This document shows, piece by piece, positions 1-8,947 of a stretch of 64,000 nt of DNA. The position numbers and the translations under genes are program-made. This DNA comes from Saccharopolyspora rhizosphaerae. Its GTDB lineage: Bacteria > Actinomycetota > Actinomycetes > Mycobacteriales > Pseudonocardiaceae. Within the stretch, counting starts at the first letter, position 1; the number at the start of each line of letters is the position of its first letter. The stretch is from contig NZ_RSAA01000020.1 in NCBI RefSeq assembly GCF_003931915.1, positions 124,001 through 188,000 on the forward strand, given 5' to 3'. The notes below the pieces were generated by a model that made no database searches, had not been told where the DNA came from, and was given only the letters and a program-made list of their open reading frames with translations.

Positions 1-690
1 CGGGTGCAGCGCAGGCTCATCGAGGTGCTGCTGCACCTCTCGCGCGGACGCATCGCCGACTACGGCCTGCCGGAACCCGATCACCGGGTGATGGAGGCTC
101 CCATCACCATCTCCGACGAACTGCTCAGCCGCCTCGCGCACGGCGCGATCGCCGTCAAGCCGGCTGTCGAGGAGCTCACGGCCGGTGGTGTCGCGTTCCG
201 CGACGGCAGCGCGGAGGACGCTGACGCGGTCATCTTCTGCACCGGCTACGACATGGAGCTTCCGCTGCCCGAGGACGTCGCCCTCGACGCGGAGGGGCGC
301 CTCGCGCTGTACCAGCGGATCGTGCCGCTCGGCCACCAGGGCTTGTACTTGGCCGGATTCCTGCGCCCGGTCGGCGCGCTCACCCGGCTCGCCGAGCTCC
401 AGGCCGAGTGGATCGGCGACCTCGTCTGCGGGGACGCCACGCTGCCCGCGGAGCACGAGATGGCCGCCGAGGTGAACCGCCACCTCGAGCGGACCGCCCA
501 GCGCTTCGGCGTCGAACGGCCCGAGGACGCGCTCAACATCGACGTCCCCGTGTACGTGCGGTCGCTCCAGCGAGAACGCCGACGCGGCCGGAACCGGCCG
601 GCCGCGACCTCCCGAAGCCATGTCGAGAACGTGGGCAACGGCATCACCGGGCTGCGCAGACCACCCGCCGAGTGGCCGTCCGCGTCGTGA
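1..690 (+). CDS. flavin-containing monooxygenase, 3' part only
   Basis: The reading frame is open from the window edge to a TGA at 688-690, so the N-terminal FAD and NADPH Rossmann domains lie outside the window. What is seen is about 229 residues with the CTGYD motif typical of class B flavin monooxygenases (the C-terminal ATG/CTGY signature) followed by LYLAGF. This part of the family closes the FAD site. The last 50 residues are basic and low in complexity. The gene converges on the conservon GTPase gene with a 19-bp gap. Family assignment rests on the motif and overall character; the substrate cannot be told. A GTG at 4-6 is an internal codon, not a start. Confidence 0.75.
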   Translation, partial: RVQRRLIEVLLHLSRGRIADYGLPEPDHRVMEAPITISDELLSRLAHGAIAVKPAVEELTAGGVAFRDGSAEDADAVIFCTGYDMELPLPEDVALDAEGRLALYQRIVPLGHQGLYLAGFLRPVGALTRLAELQAEWIGDLVCGDATLPAEHEMAAEVNRHLERTAQRFGVERPEDALNIDVPVYVRSLQRERRRGRNRPAATSRSHVENVGNGITGLRRPPAEWPSAS

Positions 691-709
691 CCGGGCGGCG
701 GGCGGCCGC

Positions 710-1318
710 TCACACGCCGGAGGTGGCCCGCCCTCGCCCGGCCGCCGCGTCCGCGGCGGCGGTGCCGATGACGTGCTCCAGCAGCCGGGCCAGGACGTCC
801 TTGACGTCGGCTCGGCGCCGGGCGTCGAAGTTCATCACCGGCACCTTGGCGGTGTCGAGCTGCAGGGCGTTGGCGACGTCCTCCGGCGCGTAGCGCTGCG
901 TGCCGTCGAACTCGTTGACCGCGACCACGTAGGGGATCCTGCGGTCCTCGTAGAAGTCCAGGCTGGAGAAGCAGTCGTCGAGACGGCGGGTGTCGGCCAC
1001 GACCACGGCTCCGAACGCGCCGTGGGTGTGGTCGTCCCACACCGACCAGAACCGGGACTGGCCGGGCATCCCGAACAGGAACAGCGGCGTGCCGTTGCTC
1101 AGGTTGATCCGGCCGAAGTCGATGCTGACCGTGGTGGTCGTCTTCTCCGGGACACCGGTGAGGGCGTCCACCCCGGCGCTGGCGCCGGTGATGGGCTCGT
1201 CGGTCAGCCGCACGTACCGGTCCGGGTCGGCCACGCTCTTGATCAGGGTGGTCTTGCCGCAGCCGTACCCGCCCGCGATGACGAGCTTGACCGGCGGCCG
1301 CTCAAAGCTGCTTGACAC
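710..1318 (-). CDS. conservon GTP-binding protein (CvnD/MglA-like)
   Basis: Small Ras/MglA-like ATP/GTP-binding protein of about 202 residues, the last member of an actinobacterial conservon. A Walker A loop (AGGYGCGKTTL) lies near residue 12-22, followed by a switch region with DFG and a FGMPGQ motif (G3) near residue 80 and NEFD (G4, N-K/E-x-D type) near 130. The GTG at 1318 is chosen because it starts just before the conserved VKLVIAGG strand and overlaps the end of the DUF742 gene by 17 bp; the upstream ATG at 1420 would add a non-conserved tail. In the family the GTPase is thought to work in a membrane complex with the sensor kinase, roadblock and DUF742 proteins, like a bacterial G-protein-coupled receptor system. 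Fourth gene of the minus-strand operon 4381-710. Confidence 0.9.
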   Translation of the reverse strand: MSSSFERPPVKLVIAGGYGCGKTTLIKSVADPDRYVRLTDEPITGASAGVDALTGVPEKTTTTVSIDFGRINLSNGTPLFLFGMPGQSRFWSVWDDHTHGAFGAVVVADTRRLDDCFSSLDFYEDRRIPYVVAVNEFDGTQRYAPEDVANALQLDTAKVPVMNFDARRRADVKDVLARLLEHVIGTAAADAAAGRGRATSGV

Positions 1319-1676
1319 TGTCCAGAACCCCCTGCAGGTATTCCAGTGTTGCGTCGGAAACGGTGTCCCCCGAGGCGCTCGCGCCGTCGAGGGTGAGGAC
1401 TCCCCGCCGCAGCAACGCACCCACCAGAGCGCGAGCCGTCAGCACCGGGGTTCCTAGGCTCCCCGCGACCTCTGCTATGGCCACCGGGTTCTTCGCCAGC
1501 TCCAGAGCGGCGCTGTCGGCCATCGAGAGGTCGTCGGCGGACGCGCTCCCCGGCTTGGCGACCACCTGCGTGGCCAGGTCCAGGTCCAGGTCGGACTTCT
1601 CCGGGGCGCCGGCGACGACGAAGGGGCGGACACCTGCTCCGGGGTCTTCCGCGTGGACGTTCTGCTGGTCTGCCAT
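1302..1676 (-). CDS. DUF742 conservon protein (CvnC-like)
   Basis: Protein of 124 residues with the winged-helix-like DUF742 fold: a segment ALELAKNPVAIAEVAG followed by LTARALVGALLRRGVLTL near residues 57-97. The acidic N-terminal 35 residues contain the VRPFVVAG stretch usual for the family. It is the third conservon component and is thought to bridge roadblock protein and GTPase. It follows the roadblock gene with a 3-bp gap and overlaps the GTPase start, so translational coupling is likely. No transmembrane segment. ATG at 1676. Confidence 0.9.
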   Translation of the reverse strand: MADQQNVHAEDPGAGVRPFVVAGAPEKSDLDLDLATQVVAKPGSASADDLSMADSAALELAKNPVAIAEVAGSLGTPVLTARALVGALLRRGVLTLDGASASGDTVSDATLEYLQGVLDSVKQL

Positions 1677-1679
1677 CGG

Positions 1680-2111
1680 TTACGGCCTCGTCCCCGTCAG
1701 CGGATCGGCTGAGCCACCGCGGCCCTCGGTCACCAGGTGCTCGCCGACCTGGGCGAGCAGGCGGTCGAGCTCGACGTTGACGATCAAGGGGTCGGCGGCG
1801 GTGTCGACCACCACCGTGATCCCGGTGCGCTCGGCGGCCAGGGCGAGGACCACGAACCGGTTCGCGCCCTCGATGACCGTCTTGGCGAGCTCACCGCCCC
1901 CGCCGATCACGCTCACCCGCTTCGAGGAGCTGAACGCCGAGGCCGACATGGCGGCGAGGTCCTCCGCCTGCTCCTCCGGCACGCCCTCGGACGCGGCTCT
2001 GGGGAACCCGTCCGACGACCACAACACGGCGCAGTCCACGTCCGCGACGCGCTGCGCGAAGTCGGTCAGCACCCAGCTCAGGTCGTCACGACCACCGCTC
2101 ACTGCGTTCAC
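1680..2111 (-). CDS. roadblock/LC7 domain protein (CvnB-like)
   Basis: A 143-residue roadblock/LC7 protein, the second conservon component. It starts LSWVLTDFAQRVADVDCAVLWSSDG, the usual beginning of this family in actinomycetes, and continues with the five-strand core including FVVLALAAERTGITVVVDTAAD near residues 88-108. Roadblock proteins dimerise and act as GTPase-activating or scaffold partners of MglA-type GTPases. The GTG start at 2111 overlaps the stop of the sensor kinase gene (GTGA), so the two are translationally coupled. Confidence 0.9.
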   Translation of the reverse strand: MNAVSGGRDDLSWVLTDFAQRVADVDCAVLWSSDGFPRAASEGVPEEQAEDLAAMSASAFSSSKRVSVIGGGGELAKTVIEGANRFVVLALAAERTGITVVVDTAADPLIVNVELDRLLAQVGEHLVTEGRGGSADPLTGTRP

Positions 2112-4381
2112 CCCTCACCCTGCTCGCTCCCGTGGTTCTGCCGGCCGGACACGAAACCCATCGCTCCGCCGCCCGCGCTGCGACGCCCCCGGGCGTCCTC
2201 ATCGGACGGACCCGCTCCCTGTGCCTTCTTCTCCTCGTCGAGCGCGCGGCCGACCGCCGAAGCACCCCGGCGCCGCACCGGCAACCCGACCGGCGAGGTC
2301 TCCAGCGGCTCGTCCGCGGCCGGTTCGGCGCGCGGCTTCGGCGGTTCCGGACGGCTCTCGGTGCGCGCCTCCACCGGGTCGGCCAGCACGGCCGTGCCGC
2401 CACCGAGCGTGCCGCGAGCGGTGGAGAGGACCATCGGCGACGACCTCTCGACCTCCAGCTCGCGCAGCAGGTCGGCGGGGATGGTCACCTCGGCGCGGAT
2501 GCCGCCCGCCTCGCCCGCGGCCAGCGACACCTCGACCTGCCACTGCTGCGTGATCCGGGCGACCACCGGCAGGCCCAGCTGCAGGTGCCGCTGGACGTCG
2601 CTGAGCGCGAAGTCGGTGTCGCTGCCGAGGACCGCGTTGGCTTCGCTCAGCTTCTCGGGCAGCATGCCCAGACCGCGGTCTTCGATGACGACCGCCAGCG
2701 CACCACCGCGCTCCTCGGTCCACACCCGGGCCTTGCCCTGCGGCGAGCTGTAGTTCGCGGCGTTGTCCATCAGCTCGGCGAGCACGCGGATCAGGTACGG
2801 GGCGGCCTGGCCGTCGACGGCGACCGCACCCGGGTGGCGGGTGTGGATCCGGTCGTAGTGCTCGATCTCGGCGCGAGCGGACTCGAGGATGACCTCCATC
2901 GGAGTCGGACCCCGGTGGTAGCGGGCGAGCCGGTTCCCCGACAGCAGCCGCAGGTTCTCCGCGAGCCGGCGGGCCCGCAGCAGGAGGCTGTCGAGCACCA
3001 GCAGCGCGCGGTAGCGGGGTGCGGCCTCGCCGGCTTCGCGCTCCTCGGTGTCGACGATCTGCATGGCGTTCTGCACGATCTGCTGGACCCGCGCGGCCAT
3101 GCCGACCACGACGCGGGTGAACGCGTCGCCCGTCCGCTTCTGCTTGATGCGCTCCTGGACGGCGACCTGGTAGGCGCCGGCGAAGGCGTCGGCCACGTCG
3201 CCGATCTCGTCCTTGCCGAAGTCCAGCGAGCGCAGCGGCGCGGAGACGTCGACCTCTTCACCGCGCTCGACCTTGCGGAACAGCTCGGGGACGTCCTCGT
3301 CGGCGATCGTGCGGACGGCGTCGCGCAGTTCGACCAGCCGCTGCGGCACCAGGGCCACGAGGTGGCGGCCGGCGAACCACCACATCAGCACCGCGGCCCC
3401 GGCGGTGGCCAGCAGCACCAGCCCGGCCAGCACCGCGGTCCGCAGCAGTGCGTTGGTCCCGTTGGCGAGCCCGAGGTCGGCGCCGTAGCGGGCCTGCTCG
3501 ACGGCCAGGTCGGTGATCTCGGCCCCGACCTGGTCGCTGATCTGGTGCCACTGCTCGGGAGTCACGCCCTCCGCGTGGCCGCGGGTGATCAGCTGCTGCT
3601 CGACGGCCCGCAACTGCTGCCAGTTCGCCGAGCGGGTGAGCTCCTGGTACCGCTCCTCCACCCGCGGCGAGGCGTGCGGCGTCTGCTCGTCGAGCTCGCC
3701 GTGGTAGGAGCCGACGAGCACGGCGAACTCGACCTGCTCGGCCGGCAGCATCTGGCCTTCCACGCCACGGCTGCCCAGCATCGCCGTCTGCGCCATCTGG
3801 TCGCCCGCGCGGAAGATCTCGGTGGCGGTGACACCGGCGTGCCCGGCCTGGGCGTCCTCGACGGACCGCGCCTGACCGTCGAACAGGTCGGCGCCGGCTT
3901 CGAGGACCTCGTTGTACTCGCGCAGCGTCGCGTCCCTGCGCGCCGGGTCGGACGGCGTCGTCGGGCGGACGCGCGGCAGCTGCGCGACGAGGCCGCGCAG
4001 CCGGTTGATCTTGGCCTGCATGTCCGCCGGGACGGCCGGGTTCGACACGAGGTCGGTGAGCTTGCCGGAGAGCTCCGCGACGGCGCGGTCGGTGGCGGCG
4101 TAGCGCTGGGCGAGCGCGTCCTGGCGGGCCTCACCGGCGAAAGCGCGTGAGACCAGCTGACGTTCGGCCTGGACGGCGGTGAAGGCGCGCACCGCGGGGA
4201 TCGAGGTGTCCTGCACGGTGACGGCGACGTAGCGGACGATGAGGCCGTCGACGAAGGAGGGGGCGAAACCGGCGAGCACGACGACGAAGAAGAGCGCGAC
4301 GATGGTGATCAGGATGTTCCGGATCCGCCGCCGGAGGCTCGTCTTGTCCGGCTCGCGCGTTCTGCTCCTGGTCAACTGCAC
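2108..4381 (-). CDS. conservon sensor histidine kinase-like protein (CvnA-like)
   Basis: First gene of the conservon, about 757 residues. A cytoplasmic basic N-terminus is followed by a membrane segment near residues 20-43, a long extracytoplasmic sensor region of nitrate/nitrite-sensing type (about 45-305), a second membrane segment near 310-335 and a HAMP-like linker. After that come the dimerisation region and an HATPase_c domain with N-box (LMDNAANYSS) near 537 and EDRGLGM G1 box near 565. The C-terminal 100 residues are a proline/charge-rich tail. GTG at 4381 is preferred to the upstream ATG at 4633 because a GAAGGAG ribosome site lies 9 bases before it and the extra 84 residues look non-coding. 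No obvious phospho-acceptor H-box was confirmed, as is common for CvnA proteins. Confidence 0.88.
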   Translation of the reverse strand: MQLTRSRTREPDKTSLRRRIRNILITIVALFFVVVLAGFAPSFVDGLIVRYVAVTVQDTSIPAVRAFTAVQAERQLVSRAFAGEARQDALAQRYAATDRAVAELSGKLTDLVSNPAVPADMQAKINRLRGLVAQLPRVRPTTPSDPARRDATLREYNEVLEAGADLFDGQARSVEDAQAGHAGVTATEIFRAGDQMAQTAMLGSRGVEGQMLPAEQVEFAVLVGSYHGELDEQTPHASPRVEERYQELTRSANWQQLRAVEQQLITRGHAEGVTPEQWHQISDQVGAEITDLAVEQARYGADLGLANGTNALLRTAVLAGLVLLATAGAAVLMWWFAGRHLVALVPQRLVELRDAVRTIADEDVPELFRKVERGEEVDVSAPLRSLDFGKDEIGDVADAFAGAYQVAVQERIKQKRTGDAFTRVVVGMAARVQQIVQNAMQIVDTEEREAGEAAPRYRALLVLDSLLLRARRLAENLRLLSGNRLARYHRGPTPMEVILESARAEIEHYDRIHTRHPGAVAVDGQAAPYLIRVLAELMDNAANYSSPQGKARVWTEERGGALAVVIEDRGLGMLPEKLSEANAVLGSDTDFALSDVQRHLQLGLPVVARITQQWQVEVSLAAGEAGGIRAEVTIPADLLRELEVERSSPMVLSTARGTLGGGTAVLADPVEARTESRPEPPKPRAEPAADEPLETSPVGLPVRRRGASAVGRALDEEKKAQGAGPSDEDARGRRSAGGGAMGFVSGRQNHGSEQGEG

Positions 4382-4937
4382 GTCGACGGCACTCCTTCGG
4401 TTGTGCTCGGGCGAGGCATGCCCCCAGCCGGCCTTCGCGCGGAACGACGCGAAGCGTGCGCTTCGCCGGGAGTCCACGACGTCCGAGGACCGCGACCGGG
4501 GCGAGTGGGTGTGCAGCGCCTCGGTTTCCTTGATCATCCGCGCGGCCCGGACAGTACCAGCACGGTTCCCGGCGCCGATCACCGATCTGACGACGGCCTT
4601 CCGCTTCAGCCGGAGGTGAACGGCGCCACCCACCTCCGGTCACGTTCTCCTCTCGATCACCGCGCACCTCCCCGCGTCACCGGCGTCCGAGTTCTGAAGT
4701 GGAGCGTGCCGTCCGCGGCGACGAAGCCCCCACCCCACCCACGGCTCGGAGAGCCGTCGACCTCCCCACCTGGAACTGGTGGAAGGATGCGCGTTCTCGT
4801 CCAGCAGTGCCTGGAGCACTGGCCCGCCGCGGGTTCTGAGCGCCTTCGTGGCGAGCACGCCGGGACGGCGTTGTGCTGGCCACACATCAGGATCGGCGCA
4901 CGGAGTCCACGGAGGCGCTGTGCTCTCCCGTTCGGGC
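4382..4937. other. gene-free leader region upstream of the conservon
   Basis: About 550 bp between the conservon start and the tandem duplication. Open frames on both strands look like high-GC shadows with no family resemblance. It presumably holds the conservon promoter, but no convincing -10/-35 pair was found. Confidence 0.5.
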
Positions 4938-5153
4938 ATTTCCGCCACCCGCACCGCCAAGCGGAGTGATCCTTCACCAGTTCCTGGGCAGCGAACCATC
5001 GGTGAACGCGCCGTGCTGCGCGGCCGGACAGGCCCAGGACGCCGCGCGACGAGCACGGACGTCGCTGTTCGCGTCCACACCGGACGGTGCGGTTCGCAGC
5101 GAACGATGTCCTGGGGCAGCGCGGTCCCCGTCCCTCGGCGTCCGGGCTGAGCT
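4938..5153. repeat. tandem 220-bp repeat, copy 1
   Basis: First of two direct copies with a period of 220 bp. It begins at the words atttccgccacccgcaccgc and ends at gggctgagct. It contains a short perfect inverted repeat (GTTCGC-a-GCGAAC, 5092-5104). Both copies are almost identical, so the duplication is recent. No gene is recognised in the unit. Confidence 0.9.
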
Positions 5154-5157
5154 GGGG

Positions 5158-5374
5158 ATTTCCGCCACCCGCACCGCCAAGCGGAGCGATCCTTCACCAG
5201 TTCCTGGGCAGCGAACCATCGGTGAACGCGCCGTGCTGCGCGGCCGGACAGGCCCAGGACGCCGCGCGACGAGCACGGACGTCGCTGTTCGCGTCCACAC
5301 CGGACGGTGCGGTTCGCAGCGAACGATGTCCTGGGGCAGCGCGGTCCCCGTCCTTCGGTGTCCCGGGCTGAGCT
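5158..5374. repeat. tandem 220-bp repeat, copy 2
   Basis: Second copy of the unit, differing from copy 1 by about three substitutions and one inserted C. Its last base touches the stop codon of the PucR gene (5374-5376), so the duplicated block is the 3' flank of that gene. The inverted repeat recurs at 5312-5324. Confidence 0.9.
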
Positions 5375-6612
5375 CAGGAGTCGGCGCCGCGCCAGCGCAG
5401 CACCTCCAGCGCAGCGCCGACCCCGACGACGTCCTCGGACAGCGGGCGCGGGAGCAGCTCGTCTGCCTTGGCCAGCCGCCGCAGCACGGTGTTGCGGTGG
5501 GTGTAGAGCCGTTCGGCGGTGCGGGAGGCGTTGCACTGCTCGCGGACGTAAGTGCGCACCACCTGCTGCAACTCGGGGTCGGCGTGGCGCAGCGCGCCGA
5601 GCGCCTCGGAGACGAACTCGTCGGCGTGGGTGGGATCGGCGGTCATCAGGGCGACCAGTTGCACGTCTTCGTAGCGGGCGACCTGGCGCGAGGAGCTGAG
5701 CCGGGCGAGCATTCGCTGAGCGGTCAGCGCGTCGAGGTGGCTGCGGCGGAACCCGTCCACGTCCCGGCCGGGCCGGCCGATCGACACGCGCACGTGCGGT
5801 CGCGAGCTCAGCACCTCCGCGAGCTCCTCGGTGCACACCGTGTTCGCCACCGGCAGCCAGATCCACAGGGTTCCGGCGGTGGCGACCACGGTGAGCCGGC
5901 GACGGGCACCGGTGAGGCGCACCAGTTCCTCGGCCGCGGCCTCCAGCTCCTCCAGGCCCCCGCGCGCGGTGCTCCACACGACGGCGGCCGTGTGCGGGCC
6001 GGTCAGCCCGTAGCCCAACTTCAGCTCGGCGCGTCGGGCGCTGATCGGCGACCCCTCGAGGATGAGCGCGACGGCGGCGCGGCGGTCGGCGTTGGTGCCG
6101 TGGACGAGGGTGTCGAGCTCCTCCTGCATCCGCCGGCTGATGCCGGCGATGGTGTCGTTGACGTAGGTCGAGATGGACAGCGCTGTGACGTCGAGGAGTT
6201 CGCGCAGTTCGTCGGGGTCGGAGGTCAGCGAGAAGCAGATCTCCATCCAGAACCGCCAGGCGACGTTCTGCCCGGCCCGGTAGGTGTCGAGGGCGTTGGT
6301 GTCGAGCCCGCGCCGGACCAGGTCGCGGGCGGTGTCGAGGGCTTGGGTGCCCAGGTGCGGGGGAACGCGGCAGCCGGGGTCCTGGATGTTGGCGGCGGCC
6401 CAGTGCACGACGTTGTCGACGTTGGTCTGCCGCAACCCGTCGGCCAGCACGGGATCGGCGGCGATGGCCTGCGTCCGGTCGGCGTCGAGCACGGCGGCGT
6501 GCAACTCCTCCGCCCACATCGCGGGCGGCCGCAGCGCGCTTTCCGCGCCGGCCCGGATCAGCTCCCGAACTCGAGCGGAGGGGCAGGGCCACGATCGAGT
6601 CACGGCAGGCAC
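5374..6612 (-). CDS. PucR-family transcriptional regulator, paralogue 1
   Basis: A 412-residue regulator. The N-terminal 160 residues are an RsbT-antagonist-like helical domain; the middle holds a GGDEF-like degenerate domain (about 200-320). The C-terminal PucR helix-turn-helix contains the signature RTAERLYTHRNTVLRRLAKADELL near 365-390. It is closely similar over its whole length to the regulator at 50600-51835 (shared blocks include HWAAANVQDPG-type and DELRELLDV). It lies 77 bp downstream of mceF on the same strand, so it may be read from the mce operon or have its own promoter. In actinomycetes such proteins often regulate lipid or catabolic genes; the role here is inference. GTG at 6612; a second GTG at 6603 is possible. 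Confidence 0.88.
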   Translation of the reverse strand: MPAVTRSWPCPSARVRELIRAGAESALRPPAMWAEELHAAVLDADRTQAIAADPVLADGLRQTNVDNVVHWAAANIQDPGCRVPPHLGTQALDTARDLVRRGLDTNALDTYRAGQNVAWRFWMEICFSLTSDPDELRELLDVTALSISTYVNDTIAGISRRMQEELDTLVHGTNADRRAAVALILEGSPISARRAELKLGYGLTGPHTAAVVWSTARGGLEELEAAAEELVRLTGARRRLTVVATAGTLWIWLPVANTVCTEELAEVLSSRPHVRVSIGRPGRDVDGFRRSHLDALTAQRMLARLSSSRQVARYEDVQLVALMTADPTHADEFVSEALGALRHADPELQQVVRTYVREQCNASRTAERLYTHRNTVLRRLAKADELLPRPLSEDVVGVGAALEVLRWRGADS

Positions 6613-6689
6613 TATGCCCCACGACGCCCGATTCCGGGAAGTCCCCTGCCGCTGAACGGTTCTGACCGCGCAGCACGGCTCCGCCCGGA

Positions 6690-7799
6690 TCAGCCCGGCT
6701 CGCGCGCTCGCTCGGCACCGCGGACGTTGGTGGGGCTGCCGGGCGGTTCGGCGCAGTGGGCCTGGAGGTTGGCCGGGACGTCGGTGAGGTCGGTGCCGGC
6801 GCGCTGCTGGGTGCTCTCGTAGCCGCGGGTGCAGACGAACGGGTCGAAGCTGTTGAGCACGAGGCCGAACCGGGCGCGGCCGTCGCCGGGAACGGTGGTC
6901 CTGGTGCCCTGCGCGATGCTGGGGTAGGTGACCAGCAGCTGCTCGACCCCGTCGAGGCGGGTGCGGTAGACGTTGGCGGTGGTCAGCAGGTTGCCGAGCA
7001 GTGTGCCGAGCTGCGGCCCGGACTCCCGCAGCAGTCCGCTGACCTGCTCGGCCGCCGGCGGTGCCGCGCCGATGACGCGCCGCAGGTCCTGGTCGGAGGA
7101 ACGCAACTGGCTCGCGAACAGGTGCAGGTCACGGCTGAAGGAGGCGATCTCAGCGCCCTGCTCGCGCTGCGTCTCCAGCACCCGGCGGCCGCTGGTGATC
7201 AGGTCCAGCGTCTGCGGCAGGTGCTCGGTGGCCTCCCGGGTGTAGGCGCGGGAGGTGTCGAGCAGCGTGCCGAGCGGTCCGTTGAGGCCGGTGAACGCCA
7301 GGTCCAGTTCGGTGACCACCGTCTGGAGCGACCCGATCGGGATGCTGTCGACCGTGCGGTCCACGTTGGCCAGCAGCTCCTCCGGCGGCACCGGGATCGA
7401 GGTGCGGTCGCTGGTGATCACCGAACCCTCGGCCAGGTGCGGGCCACCGTCGGAGCGGGGCCGGAGGTCGACGTACTGCTCGCCCACCGCGGAGCGGTTG
7501 GCGACCACGGCTTCGGTGTCGGCCGGGACCGGAGGCGCGCTGTCCTCGATGTCCAGGTGCACGTCGACGCCCGAGGGCGTGAGCCGCAGCGGCCCGACCC
7601 GCCCGACCGGCAGTCCGCGGTAAGTGACCTCGGCGTTGGTGAAGATGCCGCCGGAGTCGCGGAACCGGGCCACCACGGTGTAGCCGCGTGAGGACACCAG
7701 CCGGTCCAGCCCGGCGTAGGTGGCACCGACGTAGGTGATGCCCACCAGGGCGATCAGCAGGAACGCCCCGATCTGCAGCTTGGTGCGCTGGGAGATCAC
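6690..7799 (-). CDS. mceF: MceF, substrate-binding protein of mce lipid importer
   Basis: Last of six mce genes, 369 residues. An N-terminal signal-anchor (LQIGAFLLIALVGITYVGATYAGL, about residues 8-30) precedes the MCE/MlaD domain (about 37-115, with YRGLPVGRVGPLRL), then a long helical region and a C-terminus with a Cys-containing YESTQ segment. Mce proteins assemble into a heteromeric tube that carries lipids or sterols from the outer envelope to the YrbE permease. GTG at 7799 overlaps the stop of mceE. Confidence 0.92.
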   Translation of the reverse strand: MISQRTKLQIGAFLLIALVGITYVGATYAGLDRLVSSRGYTVVARFRDSGGIFTNAEVTYRGLPVGRVGPLRLTPSGVDVHLDIEDSAPPVPADTEAVVANRSAVGEQYVDLRPRSDGGPHLAEGSVITSDRTSIPVPPEELLANVDRTVDSIPIGSLQTVVTELDLAFTGLNGPLGTLLDTSRAYTREATEHLPQTLDLITSGRRVLETQREQGAEIASFSRDLHLFASQLRSSDQDLRRVIGAAPPAAEQVSGLLRESGPQLGTLLGNLLTTANVYRTRLDGVEQLLVTYPSIAQGTRTTVPGDGRARFGLVLNSFDPFVCTRGYESTQQRAGTDLTDVPANLQAHCAEPPGSPTNVRGAERAREPG

Positions 7800-8947
7800 C
7801 GGGCACCTCCGAGCACGACGTCGAACGGTCCGCCCGGTCTCGGTGGCGGCGGCAGTGCTGGCGGGGCCGGAGCGGGCCCGGGCTGGGCCGGAGCGGGGAT
7901 CGGCAGCGGCAGTTCGCTGGGCCCGGCGCCGCCGGTGGGCGGCGGGCGTCCCTGCAGCACGTTGTCCACGAAGGTGGACAGGTCGATGTCCAGTTGCAGG
8001 TCCAAGTTGGTGTAGTCGCCCTTGATGGCGTTCACCGTGTAGTCGGTGAACGGGAAGGTGACGAGGACTTCCAGCGACCTCGGCAGGTCTTCGCCGGCTT
8101 GGGCGAGCTTCTGCAGGATCGGGCTCAGCGACCGGAGGTTCTCGAGGGTGTCCTGCTCGCTGCGTTCGGTGGTCTCCACGGCGACCTCGGAGAGCCGGTC
8201 CACCTGCTGCAGCATGCCGACCAGCTGGCCGCGCTGCTCGTTGATGACCCGCAACCCGGGCCCGAGGTTGTCCAGCGCGTACGCGATGTTCTGCTTCTGC
8301 CCCACCAGCGAGGCGGCGAGCCGGTTGAGCCCGTCGATGGCGCGGGTGATCTCGTCGCGCTGGCCGTCGAGTTCGCGGGTGAAGACCTCCACGTTGCGGT
8401 GCAGCGACCGGATGTCGGTCTCGTTGCCCGACAGCGCGGCACCGAGCTCCTGGTTGATCTGCTGCAGCTGGCCGATGCCGCCGCCGTTGAGCAGCATCGA
8501 CAGCGCGCCCAGCACTTCCTCGACCTGCGGGTGGCGCTGGGTGCGGGACAACGGGATCCGGTCGCCGTCGGACAGCAGCGGAGCACCCGGTTCGGCGGAA
8601 CCGTCGAGCTGCACGTACTTCTCGCCGAGCAGGCTGGACTGGCGCAACTGCGCGTGGGCGCCCGCGGGCAGTCGCACGTCGCGGTTGATCTCCATGGTGA
8701 CCTCGGCGGTCCAGCCGTCCTCGGCCAGCTGGATGCCGGAGACCCGGCCGACCGCGACGTCGTTGACCTTGACGCTGGCCTGCGGCACCAGGTCGAGCAC
8801 GTCGGCCAGCTGCGCGGTCACCCGGTACGGGTCGTCGCCGAGGTCGGCGCCGCCGGGCAGCGGCGCGTTGTGGATGCCGGTGAAGCCCTGCTGGCCGCAC
8901 CCGGCGAGCAGCAGCAGGCTCAGCAGCAGCGGGAGGGCGACCCGCAT
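7796..8947 (-). CDS. mceE: MceE, lipoprotein component of mce importer
   Basis: A 383-residue Mce protein with a lipoprotein signal peptide: LPLLLSLLLLAGC, lipobox Cys near residue 17, as in LprK-type MceE proteins that cap the complex. The MCE domain follows (about 40-118) and then long helices. The last 50 residues are a proline-rich tail (PAPAQPGPAPAPPALPPPP). ATG at 8947 overlaps the mceD stop (TGATG), indicating translational coupling. Confidence 0.93.
   Translation of the reverse strand: MRVALPLLLSLLLLAGCGQQGFTGIHNAPLPGGADLGDDPYRVTAQLADVLDLVPQASVKVNDVAVGRVSGIQLAEDGWTAEVTMEINRDVRLPAGAHAQLRQSSLLGEKYVQLDGSAEPGAPLLSDGDRIPLSRTQRHPQVEEVLGALSMLLNGGGIGQLQQINQELGAALSGNETDIRSLHRNVEVFTRELDGQRDEITRAIDGLNRLAASLVGQKQNIAYALDNLGPGLRVINEQRGQLVGMLQQVDRLSEVAVETTERSEQDTLENLRSLSPILQKLAQAGEDLPRSLEVLVTFPFTDYTVNAIKGDYTNLDLQLDIDLSTFVDNVLQGRPPPTGGAGPSELPLPIPAPAQPGPAPAPPALPPPPRPGGPFDVVLGGAR

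Noticed and set aside
4640-6718. 692-codon minus-strand frame over the PucR gene
   Set aside because: Arg/Pro/Ala-rich shadow in another frame of the PucR gene and the tandem repeat; no family motifs.
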